Notes under the pieces: generated by a model
Told to the model about the DNA's origin: nothing
Database searches by the model: none
The model's input: the letters and a program-made list of their open reading frames with translations, nothing else
Shown: piece by piece, positions 8,307 through 15,827 of the stretch
Position numbering within the stretch: position 1 is the first letter of the stretch
Layout: every line of letters starts with the position of its first letter
NCBI RefSeq assembly: GCF_000335475.2
Contig: NZ_ANAH02000004.1
Span: forward strand, 662,205-726,204
Direction of reading: 5' to 3'
From: Cystobacter fuscus DSM 2262
GTDB taxonomy: Bacteria; Myxococcota; Myxococcia; Myxococcales; Myxococcaceae
DNA: 64,000 bases
Made by a program: the position numbers and the translations under genes

Positions 8307-8321
8307 GTTCACGTCGTGAAC
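8307..8321. promoter_or_regulatory. Perfect 15-bp palindrome upstream of lipoprotein gene
   Basis: GTTCACG-T-CGTGAAC is a perfect inverted repeat centred about 55 bp upstream of the start codon at 8259. The position suits a dimeric regulator binding near the promoter. A smaller dyad, CCTTT-GG-AAAGG, lies at 8293-8304. No matching regulator can be assigned from the window. Confidence 0.5.
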
Positions 8322-8473
8322 AAGCACAGACTACGGAGAGGCTCTTCTCGGGGCTGTGATCCAGTTGATACGTTCCCTGTGAACGCGATCACTGCCGCTG
8401 GGGTGGCATCATGCCTCGCACCCTTGTGTCAGTCATAGGCGCGCGCGGCCCGCCAGCTGCCCTCTGACATCAT

Positions 8474-9139
8474 TCACCTGTCGTGCTCACCCTTTGGCCC
8501 AGGCATTCTGGCGGGGCTCTCCTTCTTGGTGCCAGCTCCGCGGGGGCTCTCGTCGCAGGTGATCTGGATGGAGCGGATGGTCTTGGGGCAGCTGTTCTTC
8601 AGGGTGAGCTTCTGGGGCCCGGAGAAGGTGCAGTGATTGCCTTGCTGTTCCTCGCGCTCGAAGAGGATGAGCGTCGCGTCTGACTTCACCTCGATGTCGT
8701 CCGGCAGTGGCATGAGCGCCGGGTCTCCCTCCGATTGGCACCAGCGCCAGGGGCAGGGCCGCTGAGGGGGTCGGGAGGGCGGTTGCGGTCGAGGGGGTGG
8801 TTCCGGTTGGGGAGGGGGTTCCGGTGGTTGTTGCGGCGTCGAGGGCGGTGGCGGCCTGGGTTTATCCGCGTCGATCTTCTCGATGGGGACGCCTGGGCCA
8901 GGGCGCTTCTCCTGGTTCCGCGAGAGAAGCGTCTCGCTCATGGCTGGGAATGGACCACAGAGCCGCTCCTGGAGGGCCGGCTGGTTCTTGGTGAAAACGA
9001 CGTAGCACCTGGGGTTGGGGCAGTCTGATGGGCTGACGGATTGCTGCCCGGGCCGCCGCGCCTTGGATTGTTCCTCGCCATGCGCGAAATTGGCAAGGAA
9101 GAAGACCACCACCCAGACCACCCCCGTGACACGTGGCAT
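8474..9139 (-). CDS. Secreted proline-rich protein of unknown function
   Basis: A 221-residue protein with an N-terminal signal peptide (MPRVTGVVWVVVFFLANFAHG), an N-terminal Cys-containing part, a strongly proline-rich linker (runs of PPP, PQP, PPR at about residues 113-150) and a C-terminal Cys-containing domain ending in a charged tail. The shape is that of a cell-envelope protein with a rigid spacer between two small domains. The start at 9139 follows GGGAGGGG. It is transcribed divergently from the large STAND protein at 9369. I do not recognise either globular part. Confidence 0.65.
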   Translation of the reverse strand: MPRVTGVVWVVVFFLANFAHGEEQSKARRPGQQSVSPSDCPNPRCYVVFTKNQPALQERLCGPFPAMSETLLSRNQEKRPGPGVPIEKIDADKPRPPPPSTPQQPPEPPPQPEPPPRPQPPSRPPQRPCPWRWCQSEGDPALMPLPDDIEVKSDATLILFEREEQQGNHCTFSGPQKLTLKNSCPKTIRSIQITCDESPRGAGTKKESPARMPGPKGEHDR

Positions 9140-9162
9140 GCGCCCCCCTCCCGTGATGCTGG

Positions 9163-9176
9163 CGCGAGAATTCGCG
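9163..9176. promoter_or_regulatory. Palindrome in divergent promoter region
   Basis: CGCGA-GAAT-TCGCG is a perfect dyad in the gap between the proline-rich protein and the STAND NTPase. It could be an operator serving either gene, or chance in GC-rich DNA. Confidence 0.3.
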
Positions 9177-9368
9177 CGGGCCCCTCGTCGCTTCGGCGGC
9201 AAGGGGTAATGGATGAGTATTCGCAGCCATGTGCTGATTCACAAGACCCGCCAGCGCGGAACCCTGGTGCCACGGCTGCGTCTGCTCGAGGACATCGATC
9301 ATCGTGACTTGGAGCCGCAACGATGGATGAGAATGCTATGGCCCGCATGGCGGGAGCATGGAGAAGGT

Positions 9369-12300
9369 ATGAATCGGGTGTATGGGGGCGGAACGGTTGG
9401 CTGGCCATGGTTCTTGGTGTGCAACTGCCTCTTGTTTGCCTGTGGGCTGATCGCGTGTGCGCGGACTCCACGGGAAGTGGCGGCCCGCGTGAGTGGCAGC
9501 ACGTTCTGGCCGGTCCCGGTGGCGAGTACCAAGGCGAACCTCATTCCCTTTGGTGATGGCATGCATGCCTGGGTGATGGGGGAGGACGGTGTCCATGTCG
9601 TCGACCGGGAGGGACTTCGCACTCCCGTCCAGGGTTCCTTGCTGGAGACTGGAATCCAGACGTCGGAATTGGTCCAGAGCCTCCAGCCGGGACGGGCGTG
9701 GGTTCTCTCGCACGTGGTCGACAGGGGCAGTCCCGTGGCGAAGGCGAGGCTGTATGTGTTGGACATCACCCAGGAGTCTTCTGGCGGACGCGTGGTGCTC
9801 GAGTCCGATCGGATCGTGCACCTGAGGGAACAGCCCGCCGGGTCACCCCATGATGTTCATCCGGACCTCCCTCTGGATCCGGATTGGGAACCCCATGCCT
9901 TTCTCTGGCTCGTGTTCAGCCGTTCGGGTTCGCGGTTTCTCGGCACTGTCGACGCGGGGGGCAACATCACGTTCTCCATCTCGCTCGGGGTGTTGGGCGA
10001 CCTGAGAACCGAGGACGTGGAGAATTGGCTGGTCACCCCCGTCGGAGACGGGTCGCGGGCCTGGCTCAAGATGGGAGCGCGGCTTTTCTTCATCGACACC
10101 CGGGCGGCTTCTCCCGTCAAGGGACCGCTCCTGCGCGCGGAGCGGATCCTGAGGGTGGTGACCACCTCGCACGAGACACGGGCCTGGGTGATGGCGGACG
10201 TCAATTCACGGACCGACTCCAGACTGGCGAGGAGGCTGTACTCGGTGAGCGCGAACGCTCCTGCGGACGGGGTGCCCGCCCCCCTGCTGGATGGGGTGGA
10301 AGTCCGCCAGCTCGTGCCGAGCCCCGAGGGGGACCGGTTGTGGGTGGTGGAGGCCCTGAGCCCCGAGGACGGGAACTCCGGAGGCCTCCACCTCGTGGAC
10401 ATCCAGGGGCGGCGATTGTTGCCCCGAGGGCCCCTCTTCAGCGGGAACAAGCTGCTGGTGAGCATGACCCGCTCCGGGAGGGTGTGGCTGGTGACTCGCA
10501 CGGGCGGCGCCTATCTGCTGGAGGACGACGGAAGGATTCTCGCTGGGCAGGAGGGGGTGCTGAGCCTGCCGGATGACAGTGAGAAGGGGTTCGAGGAGAT
10601 CCTCACCCATCCCCTGGGGACGGGGGACGAAGTCCTGCTCTGGGCGCGCGGTGTCTTCCATCTGCGAGCGCGAGGTGGCCTGGTGCGGGCCGCGGCGCTG
10701 CTTGGCGGCATGGAAGTTCGCTCCTTGGATGTGGAGTCGAATGGTCAGCGGGCGTGGCTTCAATCCAATGAGGATGGCAACCTGTATTTCGTCTCGTTGA
10801 CGGAAGACCGGTACCTCGAGGCCCATTTCGTGTTGAAGTCCTACCGTGTGTGGTTTGTCTTCCCCGTCGGGGATGGAATGCATGCCTGGATCCAGGCCGT
10901 GCCCGCGAGCTTTGCTTGTGTTCCCATCACTGGCGTGGGAGCGGGCCTGGCGCTCAAGGGGGGCGCCCTGCGAGTCGGGCGGGATCGACAGGTTTCCATC
11001 CAGGGGTGGCTCAAGCACTGGGCCCCCCTCCACACGGATGCCGTGGAGGAGGGGGTCGACCTGGACTGGCCGGGCCGGTCACTTGCCGCCAGGTCGGGAG
11101 GAGTCATGGACGTCACCATCTGGGACGCCCACCGTCCGGAGAGCCCGGTGGCGCAGGTGACCCGGAGCTATCGCGAGGAGGCCCCCCCGCCCCGGCTCAA
11201 CTGGTATCTGCCCAATCCCTTGTTGGGCGAGCATCCCTATGATGTTTCCTTCGAGTACCATGACGAGTTGGGCACGAGCAGCCGGCTGGTGGTGCATGGC
11301 GTCCATTTCACGGCGCCGCTCCTCGAGCAGCGCTGGTTTCGCACGGCGCTCGCCTGCCTGGTGGCGACGCTCTTCTTCGTCGTGCCCATGGTCCTGCTGC
11401 CGCGCACGCGTCTGATTCGGCAATGGGTGCCCTTCAGCACCTGGCTGGTGAATGTCCTGGGAGGGGGCGGGCTTGCCTTGTCCGGAGTGGCCCGTGACTT
11501 GAGAATCCATTTCCCCGTTCTGGTGGGGGTGCTCTGCGCCGAGATGATTCTCTGTCTGGTGGCGGGAGCCTTCTCGCCGGCGGTGTTCCGCTTGCTGGCG
11601 TGCACCAAGCCCTTCCAGTGGTTGGTGCCCCTGGGCCTGGAACTCCCGGCCACGCGCCGGCGCATCTTTGGCGACTATGTCAGGCACATGCATCGCAAGC
11701 TGGAGACCTCGCGCCGCCAGTCCAACGACGAGCGATTCGTCTCCATGCCGGTGGACTTCCTCGAGGGGGGGACGAGCTTCCCTCTTCACGAGGACACGGG
11801 GCAGCGGGCCTCGTGCCTCCCGGACTCGTGGGAGCCGGCGGAAGGGATCTTCCTCTGTCTCACGCACCCGGAGCCGCGGCACAGGGGAAGCGTGCTGATC
11901 GAGTCCGCGGGGGGGAGGGGCAAGAGCGCGCTGCTTCGAGAGGTGGTGCGGTTGATGCTGGTGGGGTTCGAGAAGAATCCCTCGCTCCCGCTCCCCGTCC
12001 TCTGTGATTCGAGGAGCAGGGACCTGGAGGATGCGGCGTTCCAGGCGTTGGAGGTCAATCCGCTTCCGCGCGAAGTCCATGAGGCCTTGCTGTTGCGCGG
12101 AGATTACGTCCTGGTGGTGGACGGGCTCACCGAGTCCGCCCTGAGCGCGGAGGCGCTGCGTGGCTTCGTCGAGGGGAAATATGGGGAAGTGGTGCGGCTC
12201 TTGTTGACCTCCAGGCGCCACCTGGGATTCCAGCAGGCCCTCGAGGCGTCACCCCGGTGGCTTCGCGCGGAGCCCAGGCGTCTGGATGAGCAGGTGCTGG

Positions 12301-13163
12301 CGCGGTTCGTCTCTGCCTATGCGGGCCAGGAGGAGGGGGCGTTGAGCGGCGAGGTGAAGCGGGCATGTCAGGGGCCGGATGGCACCTACCTGCCCATCCT
12401 GGTCCGGCTGGCGCTCCTGTTCGGTGGTGGCTCGGGCAGGTGTGGCGTCGCCGAGCTGTATGAATCGGCCTTTCGTGGCCTGCTCCGGCGGAGCACGGTT
12501 TCTGGTGAGGAGGACACGGAGCTGCTGTCCTGGGCTGGTGACTTCTGCCTCCGGACCTACTGGGCCAATGGCATCCATCTGCTGCGCTATCGGGACTCGC
12601 CGGAGCAGGAGAAACTCCAGAGGTTGTTGAAGGCGGGCGTACTCATCCCGGCGGACCTGAACCTCAAGGGGGGGCAGACTCCCGCGCAGGTCTGCTTCTT
12701 CCACGACTCGATGCAGAGCTATCTCACCGCCCGGGGGCTCTTCGCGAGGGCGTACACGGCGGAGACCTGGGACTTCCTCTGGCGGGCCGCGGCCTCACCC
12801 ATCTTCGCCACCTCGCAGTCCGAGTTCGACTCTGGCTCCGGCTCCGAGCTGTTCCAGATGTGCCTGCAGGTCTTCGGCCCCGAGCAGAAGCTGCGCCATG
12901 AGCTGCGGCGGCAACTCCTGGAGTGGGCTCAAACCCACGACGAGGATCTCATGAAGCGCGACCTCGTGGAGGCCGTTCCGGAGGAACTGCGGCCGCGTAT
13001 GCGGGCCATCATGGCCTCCAACGGCGAACTGTCTCCCAGCAGCACCCTGCGGCTCGCCACGGAGGTCTGCTCCGAGAACCTCCAGCGCCTGGGGTCCCTC
13101 TACATGCGGGTGGCCTCCCTGCTCTGGCCGTTCCGGCGGCCAGAGAGGACTCAAGGTGCCTGA
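9369..13163 (+). CDS. Transmembrane STAND/NACHT-like NTPase with extracytoplasmic propeller-like sensor domain
   Basis: A 1264-residue protein of unusual build. A signal segment ends in LIAC, a perfect lipobox, which may act as a lipoprotein signal or first membrane helix. Residues ~35-640 hold about eight repeats with a G-x-x-AWV or LWV core, typical of beta-propeller blades. Hydrophobic helices lie at ~656-680, ~688-705 and ~715-740, with Arg-rich loops on the predicted inner side. The C-terminal part has a P-loop GGRGKS (848-853), a Walker B-like VLVVDGLTE (Asp918) and LLTSRR beyond, the order seen in NACHT/STAND ATPases, then a helical region. This implies sensing outside and nucleotide-dependent signalling inside. 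The ATG at 9369 was chosen for its ribosome site and signal peptide; a start at 9213 is possible. No partner effector is adjacent. Confidence 0.8.
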   Translation: MNRVYGGGTVGWPWFLVCNCLLFACGLIACARTPREVAARVSGSTFWPVPVASTKANLIPFGDGMHAWVMGEDGVHVVDREGLRTPVQGSLLETGIQTSELVQSLQPGRAWVLSHVVDRGSPVAKARLYVLDITQESSGGRVVLESDRIVHLREQPAGSPHDVHPDLPLDPDWEPHAFLWLVFSRSGSRFLGTVDAGGNITFSISLGVLGDLRTEDVENWLVTPVGDGSRAWLKMGARLFFIDTRAASPVKGPLLRAERILRVVTTSHETRAWVMADVNSRTDSRLARRLYSVSANAPADGVPAPLLDGVEVRQLVPSPEGDRLWVVEALSPEDGNSGGLHLVDIQGRRLLPRGPLFSGNKLLVSMTRSGRVWLVTRTGGAYLLEDDGRILAGQEGVLSLPDDSEKGFEEILTHPLGTGDEVLLWARGVFHLRARGGLVRAAALLGGMEVRSLDVESNGQRAWLQSNEDGNLYFVSLTEDRYLEAHFVLKSYRVWFVFPVGDGMHAWIQAVPASFACVPITGVGAGLALKGGALRVGRDRQVSIQGWLKHWAPLHTDAVEEGVDLDWPGRSLAARSGGVMDVTIWDAHRPESPVAQVTRSYREEAPPPRLNWYLPNPLLGEHPYDVSFEYHDELGTSSRLVVHGVHFTAPLLEQRWFRTALACLVATLFFVVPMVLLPRTRLIRQWVPFSTWLVNVLGGGGLALSGVARDLRIHFPVLVGVLCAEMILCLVAGAFSPAVFRLLACTKPFQWLVPLGLELPATRRRIFGDYVRHMHRKLETSRRQSNDERFVSMPVDFLEGGTSFPLHEDTGQRASCLPDSWEPAEGIFLCLTHPEPRHRGSVLIESAGGRGKSALLREVVRLMLVGFEKNPSLPLPVLCDSRSRDLEDAAFQALEVNPLPREVHEALLLRGDYVLVVDGLTESALSAEALRGFVEGKYGEVVRLLLTSRRHLGFQQALEASPRWLRAEPRRLDEQVLARFVSAYAGQEEGALSGEVKRACQGPDGTYLPILVRLALLFGGGSGRCGVAELYESAFRGLLRRSTVSGEEDTELLSWAGDFCLRTYWANGIHLLRYRDSPEQEKLQRLLKAGVLIPADLNLKGGQTPAQVCFFHDSMQSYLTARGLFARAYTAETWDFLWRAAASPIFATSQSEFDSGSGSELFQMCLQVFGPEQKLRHELRRQLLEWAQTHDEDLMKRDLVEAVPEELRPRMRAIMASNGELSPSSTLRLATEVCSENLQRLGSLYMRVASLLWPFRRPERTQGA

Positions 13164-13230
13164 GCCCTGGAGCGAGGGCCGTGGTGGCCGAGAGCTGGTG
13201 CCGGCTCGTCGCGCCGGAGCAGACGGGTCT

Positions 13231-14313
13231 TCAACTCACCACGCGGCTGGAGTCCGGCTGGGGCCTGGGCGTGCCCGCGTCTTCCTGGCCCAGCTCGGCC
13301 AGCCGTTGCGCGAGCTGCGCCGCCTGGGCGCCCTTCGCGGCCACGTCGCCTCCCCGCGCGCCGACGAGCGACACCCGGGCCCGCTCCACCAGTGCCACCT
13401 GCGCGTGCAACTGCGCCAGCAGCCGCTCGCGCTTGCGATCCAACACATCCAGGTGGTTCAACTCCTCGCCGAGTGACGAGGCGGCGAGCTCCAACTGCCG
13501 TCGCGCCACCGCGTCCGTCGTCGCGGCCGCCTTGGCCCGCAGCTCCTGGACCTGGGTGCTCACGTCCGCCGCCCGGGCCCCCTGCAGCCGCGCCAACATC
13601 TCCGCGTACTCCTCCGCGAGGGTGAAGACCCCGGTGGCGAGCTTGTCCAGCACCCCCACCAGCTCCTTCCTGCCAGGCCCCGCCGCCATCCGTCCCACCT
13701 CCCGCCGGCACTCCGCGTGGAGCTTCACCGTGCGCATGACCAGGCCCTGTGCCTCGCCCGTCAACTGGCCCTCCAGGGCGGCGCCCCGGGCCTCGACCCG
13801 GTTGCCGTGCACCCGCACGTACGCCGCCAGCCGGCCCACGCTCCAGAAGAGCGCCACCACCGTCAGGCCCACCAAGGCGCTCACCATCCCCGGGCGCGGG
13901 TAGAACAGCCGCGCGTCCAGCACGGACTTCACGTACATCCCCAGGGGCACGAGCGCCCCGGCGCCCACCACCCCCGCGAGGACCCGGTAGGGGCGCCGCG
14001 CCATCCGCCAGATGTCCACCGCGCCGGCCGCGAGCATCCCCATGCAGAACTGCGTCAGGGCCGCCGGAGCACGGATCTGCCAGATGACGGTCAGCCCCAC
14101 CATGAGTCCCACCCCCATGGCCAGCCGGGTCTTCCAGCCCCCCCGGGTGCTGGCGATGGCCGCGCCCAGCAGCGCCAGCCAGGCCGTGTTCACGGGCAGG
14201 TACACGCGGGTGGTCAAGGCCAACACGGGGGTGAGGGCGGCCGCCCCCGCCAGGGCGAGCAGCGTGCGCTTCTCGAAATCCTCGCGCTCCTCGAGTTGTA
14301 CCAACAGAGGCAT
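13231..14313 (-). CDS. Membrane protein with C-terminal coiled coil, unknown function
   Basis: A 360-residue protein with about six hydrophobic segments in residues 17-165 followed by an Ala/Glu/Arg/Leu-rich helical region to the end, probably a long cytoplasmic coiled coil. I do not recognise the family. It begins 12 bp after the VWA gene stop behind AGGAAAG, so the two form an operon. A membrane protein with a coiled-coil tail next to a VWA protein could be a scaffold for the VWA domain, which is inference. It converges with the STAND gene with a 67-bp gap. Confidence 0.75.
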   Translation of the reverse strand: MPLLVQLEEREDFEKRTLLALAGAAALTPVLALTTRVYLPVNTAWLALLGAAIASTRGGWKTRLAMGVGLMVGLTVIWQIRAPAALTQFCMGMLAAGAVDIWRMARRPYRVLAGVVGAGALVPLGMYVKSVLDARLFYPRPGMVSALVGLTVVALFWSVGRLAAYVRVHGNRVEARGAALEGQLTGEAQGLVMRTVKLHAECRREVGRMAAGPGRKELVGVLDKLATGVFTLAEEYAEMLARLQGARAADVSTQVQELRAKAAATTDAVARRQLELAASSLGEELNHLDVLDRKRERLLAQLHAQVALVERARVSLVGARGGDVAAKGAQAAQLAQRLAELGQEDAGTPRPQPDSSRVVS

Positions 14314-14325
14314 GGCCCGTCTTTC

Positions 14326-15720
14326 CTAGTAGGAGTTGTTCTGTCCGAAGGACTGGAGCGACTTGCGATGGAGCTTCAACGCCTCACGTCGCACGGAAGT
14401 TTCATCCTGGGCGTCGCGGTAGGCGGCCTCGCTCTGCTCCACCTCCCGCATCTCCCCGGCGAGCGCCGAGGACGAGGCGCCGAAGAGCCGGCGCACGTTG
14501 CCGAGCATGTCCAGCGCGCGCGTGCGGTCGCCCTGCTTCATCGCCTCGGCGGCCGCCTGCATCTGGCTCGCCCCGTTCGCCCGCGTCACCGCCAGCCCGA
14601 CGTCCGGGTCCATGTGTGTGCGCACGAGCTCCTCGTCCCCGGTCACCGCGGCCCCCAGCTCGAGCCCCATCCGCACGGGCTTGTCCGCCACCAGGTCATT
14701 GTAGTCCAACCGCGCGCTCACCAGGGGGCGCGCGGGGGAGGGCGCCTCCAGGGCCAGTGTCAGCTTCACCACCACGCGCACCTCCTGGCCTCCGGACATG
14801 TCGTACAGGGGGATGGACAGCGCGCCGGCCTCGGGCATCGCCGCCACGCCCAGCGCCTCGGCGGACGTCACGCCCTCGGGCAGCTCCAGCCGCAGCCGCA
14901 CCCCGCGCGCGAGCGTCCCCGTGGCCTGCTCCAGCTCGCGCCCGAGGATCTCCGCCAGCCGCTCCGAGTTCTGGAGGTAGCCGTAGAAGCCGCCGCCCTG
15001 CTCGGCCAGGCCCCGCATCAGCCGCTCGTTGAACTGCTCGCCCACGCCCAGTCCGCTCACCGCGATGCCCTCGCGCTGGTAGTCGGCCGCCATGCGCCCG
15101 AGGTGGGCCTCGTCCACGATGCCCTCGGTGGGCTCGCCATCGCTCAAGAGGATGATGCGGCTCACGCGGTAGTCCTTCACGTGGGGCCGCAGGGCCTCGG
15201 CGCCCGCCTCCAGGCCCCCGCTGAGGTTCGTGGCGCCCTCATCCTCGATGGAGCCCACGAAGGAGATCATCCGCTCGCGCGACCGGGGCGTCACCTCCTC
15301 ACTGGGATACACACGCACGTCCGAGCCGTAGTGCACGAGCGCCAGCCGATCTCCGGGCTCCAGCCGCTCCACGAGCATGCGTGCCGCGCGCCGCGCGTCC
15401 GCGAGCTTCTGGCCCCTCATGGAGCCCGAGCGGTCGATGACGAGCGCCAGGTTCACGGGCAGGCGCCGATGCGTGGGGGGCGTGTTCGCGCGCACCGTGA
15501 ACAGGGCATGGGCCTCGCCCGGCCCGGTGCGCACATAGGCGCCGGACAGCTTGCCCTCCAGGGTGAGCACGCCCTCGCGGGCCGTGACGGGGGGCAGCAC
15601 CCCGCCGGACGGCGCTCGCACCGGAGGGGGCTGGAGGGACGGGGGCGGCGGCGGTCCGACGGCCAGCGCCCCGAGGGCGAGCAGCGTGGTGAGGGCCAGC
15701 AGCAGGTGGGTTCGGTTCAT
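14326..15720 (-). CDS. Secreted von Willebrand factor A domain protein
   Basis: A 464-residue protein with an N-terminal hydrophobic signal, a Pro-rich linker and a VWA domain with an intact metal-ion-dependent adhesion site: DRSGS at residues 96-100, with later TNLSGG and SDGEPTEG segments. The region after the domain is beta-rich and ends in a helical tail. The build matches bacterial Ca-activated chloride channel/YfbK-like VWA proteins, which bind protein ligands through a divalent metal. The start at 15720 gives a clean signal peptide; earlier in-frame starts do not. First gene of a pair with the coiled-coil membrane protein. Confidence 0.82.
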   Translation of the reverse strand: MNRTHLLLALTTLLALGALAVGPPPPPSLQPPPVRAPSGGVLPPVTAREGVLTLEGKLSGAYVRTGPGEAHALFTVRANTPPTHRRLPVNLALVIDRSGSMRGQKLADARRAARMLVERLEPGDRLALVHYGSDVRVYPSEEVTPRSRERMISFVGSIEDEGATNLSGGLEAGAEALRPHVKDYRVSRIILLSDGEPTEGIVDEAHLGRMAADYQREGIAVSGLGVGEQFNERLMRGLAEQGGGFYGYLQNSERLAEILGRELEQATGTLARGVRLRLELPEGVTSAEALGVAAMPEAGALSIPLYDMSGGQEVRVVVKLTLALEAPSPARPLVSARLDYNDLVADKPVRMGLELGAAVTGDEELVRTHMDPDVGLAVTRANGASQMQAAAEAMKQGDRTRALDMLGNVRRLFGASSSALAGEMREVEQSEAAYRDAQDETSVRREALKLHRKSLQSFGQNNSY

Positions 15721-15827
15721 GCGGGGAGACCTCGTGGCGGTGAGCACCGGGGTACGCACAGCCTGACCGAGGTGCCCCGGGCGCCGCATCGGTCACCCGG
15801 AGGAGGTCCGTCAACCGGCGGATGCCG

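Noticed and set aside
13164..13230. Bidirectional terminator between the STAND gene and its convergent neighbour
   Set aside because: Only a weak 5-bp dyad (CCGGC ... GCCGG) without T-tract.
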